Shown: in pieces, positions 22,307 through 34,570 of the stretch | Numbering within the stretch: position 1 is the stretch's first letter | Layout: each line of letters opens with the position of its first letter | Assembly: GCF_033958435.1 (NCBI RefSeq) | Contig: NC_134137.1 | Location: 241,660,501-241,724,500, forward strand | DNA: 64,000 bases | From: Carettochelys insculpta | Lineage: Eukaryota > Chordata > Testudines > Carettochelyidae | Direction: 5' to 3' | Translations under genes and position numbers: made by a program | Notes under the pieces: model-generated | Seen by the model: the letters and a program-made list of their open reading frames with translations, nothing else | Database searches by the model: none | What the model was told of the DNA's origin: nothing

Positions 22307-22702
22307 GCTACATTTACGCTATACAGATCTTTCTAAAGAAGTCCACACACAAAAGAGCAGATCAAACGGGTGATCTGTTCTTTCAAAAGAGAGCCTCTAC
22401 ACAGCCCCTGGTCTTTTGAAAGAACAGGCCAGGGATCAAAAAATCAGGCCCCTTGAAGTTTGCTATTTCAAAAAAAAAGGGCCTGCAGAACGTTTACACA
22501 CATTTTCTGTCGAAAGAACCTTTTAAAATGGGGCTCGCTTCCTGAAATGGGAAAGGAAGACCGATTTTGAAAGGAGCACTGCATTCTTTCAATTTACTTT
22601 TGAAAGAATGCTTTTTGTGTCAAGATGCTCAGTGAGCTCTTTTGAAAGAGCTCCATTCTTTCGAAAAATTTTTCGAAATAACTTGCTAGTGGAGACGCAG
22701 CC
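22307..22702. mobile_element. Harbinger-type MITE
   Basis: Ends GCTACATTTACGCTA and, inverted, GGCTGCGTCTCCACTA. The subterminal regions are rich in TTTCGAAAGA and TTTTGAAAGA inverted motifs, as in the 31.3 kb element. Confidence 0.6.
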
Positions 22703-22849
22703 CTGTGTATTAACTAACAGGAATAGTAACTCCTCTCTGCTTTCTTTTAGCAAGACAAAACAAGCTCTTCCAGCGTCCTCTCCAGACAAGACAGACTTCA
22801 TTCCCCTGATCATCCTGTTCCTATTTCAATTCATCTTCATTGAACATGT

Positions 22850-23325
22850 AGTATTTCAGATTGTGTCTTGTCAGTGCTAGGTACAGTGACATTGATAATT
22901 CTTTATTTGTATTGGAAAAGCCTCTTGTGATACATCACAGGATCTCATTTGTCTTTTTCACTGCCACATCACATTGGTGACTCATTTCTTCTGTAATTAA
23001 TCCATAAACCCATGTCTCTCTCCTCCTCTGTTGTTTCCAACTGATGAACCCCAGCTTGTAGCAAAAGATTTTATTAAACTCACATTGCATAACCTTGCAC
23101 TTTGTACTATTACATTTCATCCAGTTTTTTACTTATGTCTTCAAGGGCACCCAGATCTTCCTGGACAATATTCCAGTCTTCCTCTACATTGATGAAACTT
23201 CTTAACTTTGTACAAGCAGCAAATGGCATTAGCATGTTCCTACTGTTTGTGCTAAGGTCACTAATAAAAATATTGAATAAGATTGTTCCAAAACCAATTT
23301 CTGAGAAGCTCCAAGAGTAATCACC
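22850..23325 (-). mobile_element. CR1-clade LINE ORF2 fragment, broken
   Basis: On the minus strand, a region resembling CR1 reverse transcriptase C-terminal sequence: EEMSHQCDVAVKKTNEIL (22935-23120) preceded by a stretch like DLGALEDISKKLDEM. Stops and frameshifts interrupt it. Confidence 0.65.
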
Positions 23326-23697
23326 CTCCAGTCTAATAATCCACTTTTCACCATATGAATGCTATATGTGGACAACATGTTAGGAGTTATGTACATATAC
23401 TAAAAATTGTCTTCTCTGGTTACGTGAGTTAAAACAGGTCACCAAAAGCTGATCCACATATTCCTGTCAGGAACTTAGGAAGAGATGCTTCTCTCTCTCT
23501 GGCTGATCATGTTCAAAACGGATGAACATTTACAAGTGGAAAAAATGCTAACAGACAAATTGCAGGGACTGCAGAAAGAAAAAAAAATAACAAGGGTTAT
23601 CTTATTTAGGAATAAAGACAATAAATGTTGGAATAACATCCAGGATGCAGATGAAGCCCCAGTTGTATTTCATCCAAGAAAGAAAAGTTGTCAGCAG
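23326..23697. other. No recognised feature
   Basis: Between a CR1 fragment and a palindromic MITE; nothing recognised. Confidence 0.35.
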
Positions 23698-23700
23698 ACA

Positions 23701-24136
23701 TGGGCCTTGTCTACACTAGCCCCAAACTTCGAAATGGCCACGCAAATGGCCATTTTGAAGTTTACTAATGAAGTGCTGAAATGCATACTCAGTGCTTCAT
23801 TAGCATGCGGGCGGCCGCGGCTCTTCGAAATTGACGGCTTGCCGCCACGCGGCTCGTCCCAACAGGGCTCCTTTTCGAAAGGACCCCGCCTACTTCGAAG
23901 TCCCCTTATTCCCATCAGCTCATGGGAATAAGGGGACTTCGAAGTAGGTGGGGTCCTTTCAAAAAGGAGCCCCGTCGGGATGAGATGCGCGGCGGCAAGC
24001 CACGTCAATTTCAAGGAGCCGCGGCTGCCCGCATGCTAATGAAGCGCTGAATATGCATTTCAGCGCTTCATTAGTAAACTTCGAAATGGCCATTTGCGTG
24101 GCCATTTTGAATTTTGGGGCTCGTGTAGACACGGCC
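23701..24136. mobile_element. Palindromic Harbinger-type MITE, family B, copy 1
   Basis: Almost its whole length is an inverted repeat around position 23,920: arms with CCAAACTTCGAAATGGCC, AGTGCTTCATTAGCATGCGG and CCCCTTATTCCCAT. Ends GGCCTTGTCTACAC and, inverted, GGCCGTGTCTACAC. Flanked by ACA (23698-23700, 24137-24139). Same family as 57.43 kb. Confidence 0.75.
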
Positions 24137-24137
24137 A

Positions 24138-24405
24138 CAGTCGACTGCAGATACTCAATTCCAGCTATGGCAATTGCACAGCTAAAATTGATATATCTGC
24201 AGTTGACTGTAAGGTCTGTCGTCATTGAGGGAGATCAACAGGATTGTTTCTCTCATCAACCTCCTTTACTCCTCGCAAGAACAGGAGTACAGGGGGTTGA
24301 CTGTGGACCCAAGAGAGATCAATTTGACACGTCTTTACCAGATGTACGAAACTGAACTCTGGGTCATTCAGGTTTGATCTCCTGGTAAGTGTAGACATAC
24401 CCTGT
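24138..24405. mobile_element. MITE abutting family B copy
   Basis: Ends GTAAGTGTAGACATACCC at the right. Contains AGTTGACTGTAAGGTCTG and ACTCCTCGCAAGAACAGGAGTAC, shared with 15.17-15.40 kb and 19.6-19.8 kb. Left boundary unclear. Confidence 0.5.
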
Positions 24406-24822
24406 TAGAAGATGTGAATGTCTCTCCAAGGGCCTTCCTAGGAAAGCCTTCCTGTGGATGCTGCAAACATAATTTGAGACATGGCTGCACAACTGTTTGC
24501 TTGATAGTGAATGCCGTGATAATACTAGTACTTTTGCACTGACGGAAATAGGAATCACAGTAGAAGACGAAGGATTCTCACCATATATCAACCCTATTCA
24601 GGGCAGGAGACTGACATAATTGGTGTTCATTCATCACTGAATCCTCACCCAAGATGTGAGTTGTGATCATCTAAGAAATAAAGATTGAACTATTGAACAA
24701 AGATTGAAAGAAGGAAGACTGAGTCCAGGCAAGAAGGTTGTCTAGCTTGTGAATGAAATATCAGAAGTTCTGTGTTTGTGGCAAGCACAGCTGTCCTTCA
24801 AGCATGTCTGCAATCTGCCTAA
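24406..24822. other. No recognised feature
   Basis: Nothing recognised on either strand. Confidence 0.35.
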
Positions 24823-25590
24823 TATAGTGTTTCCCAATTTTATTTGGCCCTGGAACCTTTTTAAACTCAAAAGAATTTTGTGGACCCTCTAATAACAGCC
24901 TTATGTATGGCTTAACCCCTCTCAGCCCCAAACCCACCCCCTTTCCCAAGGATTAACCTACCTTAGCCACAGACCTGCCCCCGCGACTAATCCATCCACC
25001 TAAAGAGGCTCCAAGGCTAACCTTGCCTGCACAAACTCCGCCCAAGTTAGCTCCTCCCATTACCTCACCCAACATGGCGCACGAACATACCTCAGCTACC
25101 CCTGCTTCTCCAACTCTAGTCCTGAGGGCCTGATTTCATTGGCCACCATATGGCAATGCTAGAGGCCAGTCTCGGCCAATGAAAGGCAAGGATGACACAG
25201 GAACTGCAGGACCCATCTGGCTTCCCTTGTCCCACCCCCATTGCACATGCGCAGGCTACTTTGTAAGTGAGAAGGTCTTTGTGGCTCCCTGCCCTGACTT
25301 TGCTGAAATAATGGAACTAAATTCAGTTGGTTTAACAGCCTGATCCCTTCTGCTGCCCTGCCAGCCATTAAACCAATTAAATTTAGTTCTATTGTTTCAG
25401 CAGTGGCAGGGCAGGGAACTGCAGAGGAGTCAGTGGCGGCAGCGCCTGGAGCCACATATGACTCTTTAGAGCTGCATGTGGCTCTGGAGCCACAGGTTGT
25501 CAACCCCGATCATATTCTCCTATAACCTTTATTTTCACTTTGTGGAACCCTGAGGTTCCATAGAACACCATTTGGGAAACAATGGTGTAA
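24823..25590. mobile_element. Composite hAT-type elements, probably nested
   Basis: Outer ends TAGTGTTTCCCAATTTT and, inverted, CCATTGTTTCCCAAATGG are hAT-like. Inside, the plus strand ends at about 25,510 with GAGCCACAGGTTGTCAACCCC, the inverted terminus of the family at 7464. An internal inverted repeat (GGAACTAAATTCAGTTGG / CCAATTAAATTTAGTTCT) is also visible. Confidence 0.5.
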
Positions 25591-27990
25591 TACAAACTGT
25601 AGGGTGAGAATTTACTAATTGTAACCAGTTTCTTTAGTATCTAAATCTTAGATTGCATGTTTGTTTTATTGGTTAGGTAGTCTGCTTTGATCTGTTTGCT
25701 ATTCTTTATAATCACTTAACATCTATTTTTTGTAGCTAATAAACTTGTTTTGTTTTGTCTGAAACTAATGAGTGTGGAATTATACCTTGGGGCACAAAAC
25801 TGTCCTATCCCTTTCCACATTAGTTGCGGGGGGAGCAACTTTCATATTCAGTGGTGTGGAGAGATGCTGTTGGCCATGGGAAGTGGGGTGTGGGGAGGGC
25901 TGGCAAGGCCTCGGGCAGAAGGGACATGGCATGGGGTACAGTACTCCACAGCATTTCAACAGGGCACAGGGGCAGCTGCACTCTTTGCCCCCCACCCCCA
26001 ACCCCAGTCGGCAGGCCTAGCTATATATCCCACTCTTGCAGAGCTACAAAAGTTATCGTTACACAGTGCAGTAAGACATGCCCTTGTATTTAAGGGGTTT
26101 GCATAAACAATACTGACAATAAATGAGAAAAGAGATCATACCATTTTTTATCCATTTCTGGCATTAGCTGTGTCATTTCAGGAAAATTACAGCTTCAGAC
26201 TTTGAGTAATACCAGACGTGCCAGCACAGAATATGGACTCTGGTGTTGCAAGAGTTAAACTATGTTAAAAGCAATTTACCCTTTTTGTGATTAGCTGTGC
26301 TGATTAAAATATTAACAGACAGTGCAGTTTCTTTAAAAAGAGTTATTCTGACTTTGTTGTTCTGCATGTGGGAATTTAATACAGAAAATAGCCTTATGGG
26401 AACCATAAATCAAAAGCAGAAATTCTTATTGCTTTTACTTTTATCATGACTCATCTCAGCAAATGCCAAAATCTCTCTTCACTTACAGCTATGCACCTCT
26501 CTCTCTCTTTGTCTTTCTCTGTCTCTCTGTCTCTCTCTCTCCCCCTCTCATGCACACACACACACACACTGCCAAAGCAGTAATTATATTTTGATCAGTT
26601 ACTTCAAATATACTTGTAATCCATCCAATTTTAATAACGATATTCTGTTTCCACTATGGTATCAACAACAGTATACGTCTCTTCCAATGCATCACTAATG
26701 ATTTAAACAAGCGCAATAAAACAATGCTAGAACACTTAATATAATTGGAGTAAGGAATCAAATTACAGTTGAGGTTCACTGTGCAAGAATTTAAATTGCC
26801 CCTTATTATTTGAAAGCGCTCTACCACTGCCATCTGATACCTCTTCCTCCATTAGAATAGATCCAATATTTCAAGAAGTAATCTTGCCTTTCCTCTCTGT
26901 AACACAGTGATATCCACAGAGACTTTTCCTCACACTGTGTCTGAATAATTTCTTTGTTAATATATAGAATTTCTTAATAATTTCTATTATATGTGTAAAG
27001 CCAAGAGACGCTGGTCATCCACAGGAAAGACTGAACGTGTGATCTGAGAGGCTAAAGCCATGTGCCTCTACTGCAAGAGCTAAAAGCCCGCTGGCTTCTA
27101 GCAAAGGCTGTAGAGTGGACACTTGCTCTCTCCCTTGGTGGTGATCTCAGTGACTTTGGGGTACATATGGATATTACAATGATTATGGATTTTCATGAAA
27201 TATCATACTGTAATTGCTTAAGAATTGCATCAAACTGGTAACGATATTTAAAAATAAACATTAAGTGCCAAACCCCAGCCTTTCAAATTAGAAGCCAGGT
27301 GGATCCAGTTAAATTGATGTGAGACAAGGTGGATTTGAACTTAAGAAAAAACAAGAAAAACTTCACTATAATTATTTTTAGTTTTACAGTAGTTCCTAAA
27401 GTACCAATCAAGATCAATGCTTCATTGTGCTGGGCTCTGAACTGCAAAATGCACATAATTGGCATGTAAATGGAAATTTAGAAAAATGTTATGAAATTTG
27501 AAATTTCCTAATTTCTTATAATATTAATATAATGTCACATCCTGAGAAAGTCAGCCTGTTGAAAAGACATTTTAAATATTGTCATTACAATACAGATATT
27601 GAATCAAATAGAATGATAGTAAGAGTGGATAGAGAAGACTATATGGTTACACAAATGGTCACGCACAAGGAGCTAAATATAGCATTCAGCTGATAGGTAA
27701 TAATCTGTTTGCAGTGTAGTTTAAATCTAGATTTAAAAAAAAAAAAAGAACATAAGAATTGCCAGCATCTCATTCAGATTTGCTTTATTTGTATGCAACC
27801 CACCCTGTGCATAAAGCTAACACAGGGCATACGCACCAACAATATACTCTATAAATTATTTGGAGAAAATTCTATAGTCTATGATCTATGTTATACTGCA
27901 GGACTGCTGAGATGACCACAATAGCCTTCAAATCTATTTTTTATTAAAAAAAAAAAACAACAACAACAAATTTGGGCCTGCATGAGACTG
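25591..27990. other. Intergenic, no gene recognised
   Basis: AT-rich apart from a G-rich patch at 25.85-26.02 kb. No element ends or exons could be defined. Confidence 0.4.
26495..26569. repeat. CT/CA microsatellite
   Basis: Compound (CT)n interrupted by GT and T, then (CA)n of about 10 units. Confidence 0.9.
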
Positions 27991-27994
27991 ATGT

Positions 27995-30936
27995 GGCTGT
28001 GTGTACACTATGAACTAAAACTGATTTTATTAAAATTGATTTATTAACGCTGGGTTTTATCAATTCGATTTTGAGCATCCTCGCATTTCCACATACTCCT
28101 CACATATTCGACTTATTGCTGCCATACATAAATAGCTTAAATTGACTGCTGCAGCAGTGTATTGTGGGAACCTATCCCACATTTCCCTGAGCCCTGTAGC
28201 ATTCTGGCTATTTTCACTAGTGCAGCATGGGAAAAAAATGCCCCACAAGTGGGTGTGGGTATCTGATGACATCCTCCCACATTTCATTTTCTACATTTAA
28301 TTTCCCTCATGCCCCTGCCATGTTAAACAAACGTCCCTTTTCCCAGGTGGAATCTGGCTTGCAAGTATAAGAGATGTGCTTTTTATAATTGAGGGGAGGG
28401 GAGAGGTAGTAAAGAGCTTAGGAATGGTTAGAAAAAAGATTTTGGGTTTCCCAGCTGACAAGTTTTCAAAACAGGATGCAAAAGCACTGGATCTTTGCAT
28501 GGTTGCATCTGGATTTAGACCTCCTGGCAGAGAAGATCCTCAGATCAATAATTCTGTCTCAAAGGTCCAAGACTTTACCCGGACATCTTCAAGGGACCCT
28601 TCAGTAAGTGTCTGGTGTGTCACACACCCCAATGCATGATGAGGGGGCTGTTCACCCCTGCCATGGCTCAGGGCAGGCCAGCCACACAAGGCCAGCCACA
28701 CGTGGGCATGTCCAAAGGTGACAGTCAGTATCTGCCCCCACGGACAGCGCCATAGGCCACACGTCACCTGAGCACAGACCTGTCCAGGGCTGGACAACCC
28801 CCTTTGCTACTAGCCTGTTCCCTAAGAAGTGGGTACCTGCAATAGTCAGGCCCATCCTCAAGTCACCGTGTAGTCCGTGTGCGGCAGGACCTGTTGTGCA
28901 GGGCATACATGTCACTGCTCCTGGGACATCCCTGTCCCTTGGCCCAGTTTATTTATTTAGCACCCCCATGTCCCTCATTATTGGAGAGGGGTGAGGGGTG
29001 GATGGGTGGGAGGGGTTGTGGTGGAGATGGGATGGGGCTGTGGGCCAGAGGAGCCAGTGGGGTGTGCCTGGGGGAGGGTCACTGTGGCCTGTGGGTGTAG
29101 CTTTCTCAGAGGGCCTTCTGCATTCACAGCCTTTCATGGTGGGACTGGCAGTTGGGGGCCATGGCTGGCTGCTCATATTCAGGTCCAACCTTGGCCATTC
29201 ACCCCAGGTGGAAGGTCTCCTCCTTGGCCTCCACGATGTTGTGGAGGGCACAACACACCCCCACAACCTGGGAAGTACTGTCCACCTCAACGTCCAAGCG
29301 TATGAGGAGGTACCTGAAGGAGGCTGCTGACGGCCAACTCCACCAGGTAGCGTGCCCGGCCAAGATGGCTGTTGAACAGCTCCTGGGTGGGGTCCAGGTG
29401 GCATTTGTATGGCAGCATGAGCCAGGGCTGCAGGGGGTAGCTACATCCCCCACCATGCACAGGAGCACGGTGACATCCCTGACTGCAGGCTCCCGCTGGG
29501 AGATATAGGTCCCTGCCTCTGGCAGAGGCTGGAGTTGCAGAAGACCGGCACATTGTGGGCCCAGCCTGACCAGACCACACATATCCATGAACCGCCCACT
29601 ATGGTCCACCAGGGCCTGCAGTACAACTGAGTGGTAGCCCTTCCAGTTGCTGTAGCAGGCCATGCTGTGGTCTGGGGCATGGATGGTGATGTGTGTGCCA
29701 TCAATGACACTGAAGCAGTGTAGGAAGCCAAGGTTGGCAAACCCAGAGACAGCCACACTGAGGTCCCTGATGCAGACGACCCACCAGAGCTGTAGCACAT
29801 TGATTGCCCTCACAGCCTGCAGGGGATAGAGTGTGAAAATAATCATGAGTGTGTGAAGGTGTGAAGGGATGCCCTGGCCCTGGTGGGCTCCCCTGCCACC
29901 TCCTGGCCCCCTTCTAAACCCAGCCCCCTACCCTCTGAGCCCTCCGGCCCTCCTCCTGCAAGGCCACCCTTCCGGCAGTGGGCCTGTCAGGGGGGGAATC
30001 ACAATCCCTTGGGGTTTAATCCTCTCCACACCCCTGCCCCAACTCTTTGCACCTCCAACCCCATTACCGGAGTGTTCCCCTTGCCTGGGAGCCCCTTCCC
30101 TCCTCCCTGTGCCAGGCTTGCAAGCTGAGCATGCCTTACTACCATGAGACTGCCCTGACAGTCGACTTGCCCACAGTGAATTGCTACCCCATGAAGTGGT
30201 AGCTGTCTGGGGTGGTCAGGTTCTATACCGCACTCACTATGCACTTCTTGAGGGGAAGGGTTGGCCACATACAGGTGTTCTGGCATCGCAGGGTGGGGGA
30301 AAGCCATGTGCAATACTCCAGGAATGTGTCCTTCTGCATGTGGAAATTTCGGAGCCATTACATGTCATCCCACTTGGCCATCATCAGCCAGTCCCACCAG
30401 TCAGAGCTGGTCAGGGAGCTCCAGAGGCGCCTGGTCACCTGGGGGGGTGCATCGGGGCCATGGTGGGTTGGGGTGCTCGGCCTTGGTGGAGGGTATAACC
30501 CACTGGAAGAGCTGGAGGGTGGATGCTATGACAGTGGCCAGCAGCACAACCAGGGTGTAGATGTGGTGCCAGAATGGCTGTGGATCCATGGCTATGACTT
30601 AGCAGCTTGTGGTCCCTGCACTGGATCTGTGTCACTTTGGTCAGCTTGGCAGGCCTTAGCATGTGCAGGGAGCATCTTTTAGGAGGGGCCATTTAGGGGA
30701 GTGTATGGCTGGGGCTCCCAAAAGGGCTTGCCAGCCATGCAACCCTGTCCACAGTGTTTGCTGCCCTGTTCTTTCGAAAGAGTGGCCGGGGCTGTATGGC
30801 TGTTCTCTTTTAAAGAGCTTATAGATCTTTTGATCTGCTTTTTGTGTGTTGCCATGCGCTTTTCAAAGAAGTTTTTTCAGAGGGTCTCTTCAAAAATTAC
30901 TTCTTTTGAAGGACTGCTGTAGTGTAGCCATAGCCA
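27995..30936 (-). mobile_element. PIF/Harbinger transposon with degenerate transposase
   Basis: Ends GGCTGTGTGTACAC and, inverted, GGCTATGGCTACAC enclose a transposase pseudogene on the minus strand. The 0.6 kb at the left is homologous to 18.54-19.58 kb (inverted). The 0.26 kb at the right is homologous to 48.6-48.89 kb. No convincing 3-bp target duplication is left, so the outer limits are provisional. Confidence 0.65.
29199..30420 (-). pseudogene. Harbinger transposase (HARBI1-like) pseudogene
   Basis: Exon 1, about 30143-30420, encodes the N-terminal region including MQKDTFLEYCTWLSP and the helix-turn-helix end with VGKSTV, with three in-frame stops. An intron with GT-AG ends spans 29817-30142. 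Exon 2, 29816 downwards, has the DDE domain: FSVIDGTHITIHAP with the first Asp, YSNWKGYHSVVLQALVDH, then the usual HD motif read as HN in WSGWAHN, so the second catalytic Asp is replaced. Frame changes follow near 29.6 and 29.45 kb. The last block (LGRARYLVELAVSSLL, in another frame) keeps the catalytic Glu. The normal product cuts and reinserts the transposon together with a Myb-like partner; no partner gene is visible here. This copy cannot make active enzyme. Confidence 0.85.
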
Positions 30937-31309
30937 GCATGTTTAATCTGCTTGTAAGCTTCCTTTATCCAAAATACATAGTCACTGAAATTTAATAGGT
31001 AAAACCAAAACAAACAAACAAACAAACAGAAAATCAAAGGTCTTAACAATGACTAACAAAAAACCTTCCTTTTCAGTTACTCCACTGTCAGTTTATTGAC
31101 TCTTCTGACATCAACATATTATTGATGCTCTGAGAAAACCCTAATTTCTAATTTAACAATTTTATATAACTTTCAAAGTGTCTTTATACATCATAAAGAA
31201 GTAAGAAGCACATATATCTAATTTATGTTTGTCCCAGCAAGACATCATTGATTTTATGGGATGTTATGGGAAATAGCAGATGAGCTAAATTAGACATGTA
31301 ATGAAACAC
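30937..31309. other. No recognised feature
   Basis: AT-rich; a short (CAAA)n run lies near 31010-31030. Confidence 0.35.
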
Positions 31310-31696
31310 TAAGGCTATGTGTATGCTACAGCGATCCTTTGAAAGAAGTTCTTCAGGAAGAAATGTTCCAAAAAACCCTTCTTTTGAAATATCTCATCCA
31401 CACACAAAAAAGCAGATAGAAAAACCCATGCACTCTTTCAACACAGAGCATCCACACAGCCCCTGCTCTTTTAAAAGAACAGGCCATGGACTGAAAAATC
31501 TGGTACCATGAGGACTGCTCTTTTGTAAGAAGGACCTGTTTGAGCATCTACACATGCTTTTTTTTTTTAAGAAGAATCTTTCAAAAGAATAGTAACAGAG
31601 AGGGAGCCGTGTTAGTCTGCAGTCCAGCAAAACAAAGACTGTAAATGTAAATGTAGCGTTTTAAAGACTAACAACATGATTTACTCGGTGAGGAGC

Positions 31697-31723
31697 TTTC
31701 GTGAGACAGACCCACTTTATCAG
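31697..31723 (-). ncRNA. Hammerhead-like core, inverted copy
   Basis: On the minus strand: CTGATAA, stem GTGGG / CTCAC (one G-U pair) with loop TCTGT, GAAA. The core position G8 is changed, so it is probably inactive. Confidence 0.45.
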
Positions 31724-31742
31724 ATCAATTGATGAAATTGAT

Positions 31743-31769
31743 CTGATGAAGTGAGTCTGCCCCACAAAA
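31743..31769 (+). ncRNA. Hammerhead-like core, direct copy
   Basis: CTGATGA, stem GTGAG / CCCAC with one mismatch, and AAAA in place of GAAA. Degenerate. Confidence 0.4.
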
Positions 31770-32005
31770 GCTAATCACCGAATAAATTGTTTTATTAGTC
31801 TTTAAAGTAGCGTGTGCTACATTTCGGCTACTTTCAAAAGAGGTCACCCTTCTTGATCTGGGAGTGGAAGAGGGCTTCTGGAAGAAGAACCACATTCTTT
31901 CAATTTCGGATCAAAAGAGCATATTTTGTGTGTAGATGCTCTGCATGTTCTTTTGAAAAAGGGCCAGATTTTTTGAAAGAACTTGCTAGTGTAGATGCAG
32001 CCTAA

Positions 32006-33585
32006 GTGAAATGGTCCAATAGAGAGAAACGGGAGATGCAGTCCTTGGGGGACCATTCTAAGCACAGAGCTGCAGGTTTTGTTGAGTATGTGACTCACCA
32101 AAAATGTTTGTCTTTTCCTGGTTACACTCCTTCCCACTTGCATCACTAAAACAAATCAGGAATTACAAAAAATAGTAGCAAAAAGGTAAAATTTGAAGGA
32201 AGAGATTTCTGTTGCCCTCAAGCTGTCTAACGTTTTATCTGCAGTTTAAATCAGCGAGCACCTTATAGCTAGAACTCTGTACCATTTTCTCCTTTGAATA
32301 CATTATGCTCATTAAATTGATCCTTGTATTAGATCAGAAGTGACCCTATAGTGCCCTGTCTCTGTTTCCCCTCTTCAGGGCCCCTTAACAGCTTCACAGT
32401 CTTTCCACACACTGCCTAAAGGTTTTAAAGTAACCCAAACAGTTAAAAATAATAAAACAAAGCATATTACAGCAACACAAAATTTTATATTCATCTCTGT
32501 CTCTACCACACTCAGAGCTCCTGTTCTTTCTTGATTTACTCTTCCCAAAGCCAACTCTCTTTGCCCTTCCAAGCTAGATTTCAGCCTTTCGGCTCTCGCT
32601 TCTCTCCCCTGCCAGTGCCATGTCTGATAATAGGGAGAAGACAGCATGTATACTGCCCTTCTTCAGAGATCTCCTCCCAGGTGTTTGAGGGGGAGAGGAA
32701 TTCTGGCCAGCCTAAACTACATGTCTTCTAATCCTGGACCCTTAAAGGAACATGTTTTTTTTTCCCATCCAGCTGCTAATTACTCAGGACTGTTTGTTGT
32801 CTCCTGGCTCTGGCCATTTCATGTATCTGTGTTCATTCTAGTGTTCCTGCAGAAGAGTCCTCTGGCCCCTTCTAGGTCTGAAGTTCCACCATACTCCAAT
32901 ACAAGCCTCAAAGTAGACATTGTTTCTGCATTCTGCCTACAACTGTGAAGAGTAGAAAGCTGAGTTTTCTTCTCAGTCCTAGCCATTATGTTCCTGGGTT
33001 CAGCATAATAAACATTTAGGCACAGATTTTGCATCAGGACAGATTCTCACTGGTAGAGTCTCGTACAAGAATAGAGTCGTAATAGGTTAATCTATCCTGA
33101 TTGCGCAGAAGGGAATTAGAATTCCCTTCTGTTACTCAGGGTATCCAAAATAACCTAGAAAAATGAAGAAGACTGTACAAACTTCTGTGCTATTTAGCAT
33201 CATTGTGTTACATTCTACAGTCCTTATGCTGGTCAAATTTCTTGCATATCTCAATGAGAATTTGCCCTATTCACAGTTAAATGTCACCTTTATAGTGCCA
33301 GAGTGAGGACTGTCTGCATTGATGTGCCCTCTCCAGGGTACTGAATACATTTGACACACTTTTATATGATTTTAAAATGGAATAAAGTAAACATAATACT
33401 TAATTTCAACAGAAAAGGTGATTTTGCTATACCCCATTTCTGACTGCTGCAGGATAAAGATCACCAGTGAAAGTGGGTGGGGGTGGAAAGGGAAGGAGAG
33501 ATAGCACATATATCTATTGGATGCATATACCATTTTAAACTTACTTTTTCTCTATTTTAGCCTCTAGTTCTGTCTCAGTTTATCA
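32006..33585. other. Intergenic, no gene recognised
   Basis: Nothing with element ends, exon structure or protein similarity was seen. Confidence 0.4.
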
Positions 33586-33589
33586 GCAT

Positions 33590-34380
33590 TAACCATGTTA
33601 GAGGTTAGGTCCAATCTCTGTTAAACTTTGTAGTGAAAACTGAAAAAGTGTCATACAGTATCTTAGCCATTTCCACATTTTCTGCTGTTGTTTTCTCTCG
33701 CTCATTGAGTAATGGGCCTTCCCTGTCCTTAGTCTTCCTCTTGCTTTTAATGTATTTGTAAAATGTTTTCTTGTTACCTTTTTTCTCTCTAGTTAATTTA
33801 ATTTTATTCTGTGTCTTGCCCTTTCTAATTTTATCTCTACAGGCTTGTGTAATAGTCTGAATTCATCCTTTGTAATTTGGTCTAACTTCCACTCTTTGTA
33901 GAGTTTGTCTTGGATCTGTCTCACGAAAGCTCGTCACTGAATAAATCATTTTGTTAGTCTTTAAAATGCTACATTTCTGCTGCTTTATTTTGTTGGAGTA
34001 CAGACTAACACAGCTACCTCTCTGTTACCATTGAAGATGTTCTGGTTAAGCTATTGCGGTCTCTTGCAATACTTATATCTCCAATACTTTGGGATAGTTT
34101 GCTTTGTGGCCTTTGTGCCAGTGAAAACTGCCAGTTTCCTTGAGCTGTTTATCTCCCTAGACTTGCTTCCTATGGGATCTTACCTACCAGCTCTGTGAGT
34201 TTGCTAAAGTCTGCCTTCGTGAAATTCATTATCTTTACTGTGATGTTTTCTTTCCTACCATTCCTTACAGTCACAAATGCTATCATTTCATGATCACTTT
34301 CACCCAAGTTGCCTTCCACTTCTAAATTCTCACTCAATTCCTCCCTATTTATCAAAATCAAATCTAGAACAGCCTCTCTC
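33590..34380 (-). mobile_element. CR1-clade LINE fragment (endonuclease to RT linker), broken
   Basis: On the minus strand: a block like [16 protein letters not shown] (34170-34361, endonuclease end) and, beyond the Penelope insert, [21 protein letters not shown] followed by PLLNE near 33,700-33,790, typical of the linker before the CR1 reverse transcriptase. Split by the insertion at 33912-34029. Confidence 0.7.
33912..34029. mobile_element. Penelope-derived fold-back element 2, truncated
   Basis: GATCTGTCTCACGAAAGCTC followed by TTTTGTTAGTCTTTAAAATGC and an inverted end, GACTAACACAGCTACCTC then TCTGTTAC. Half of the ribozyme-like core is missing. No clear target duplication. Confidence 0.6.
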
Positions 34381-34386
34381 CTAGTA

Positions 34387-34570
34387 CAGGTTGAACCTCT
34401 GAAAAACGGGACTCTGTTCCAGGAAAGGGAGGAAGTGTTGCCTTATACACTTGGACTGTGGTTGTGATGTAAACCCTTCTCTGCCCTCCATCTTTCTACA
34501 TTTGATGTTGAGATGTGATTTCTTAATGTGTCTGGAGATGAAGTGGGAATCCTCCCAGCACATCTCTACA
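34387..34570 (+). mobile_element. Left end of a Tigger-like element
   Basis: CAGGTTGAACCTCTGAAAAA after TA resembles the terminus at 42516. The other end was not found. Confidence 0.4.

Larger units (their letters stand above)
31591..31830. mobile_element. Penelope-derived fold-back element 1
   Basis: Starts AGTAACAGAGAGGGAGCCG. It then has an inverted and a direct copy of the Penelope 3' region facing each other around about 31,733 and ends in CTTTAAAGTAGC. Flanks CTTTCAAAAGAAT (31578-31590) and CTTTCAAAAGAGG (31831-31843) match at 11 of 13 bases. Confidence 0.7.
31313..32002. mobile_element. Harbinger-type MITE interrupted by a Penelope fold-back
   Basis: Ends GGCTATGTGTATGCTACAG and, inverted, GGCTGCATCTACACTAGC. 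Flanked by a TAA duplication (31310-31312, 32003-32005), the classical Harbinger target. Without the insertion at 31591-31830 it is about 440 bp. Confidence 0.75.

Noticed and set aside
28949..30682. Many overlapping plus- and minus-strand frames at 29-30.7 kb
   Set aside because: Plus-strand frames are antisense shadows of the Harbinger transposase. Of the minus-strand frames only those carrying DDE or helix-turn-helix motifs were kept.
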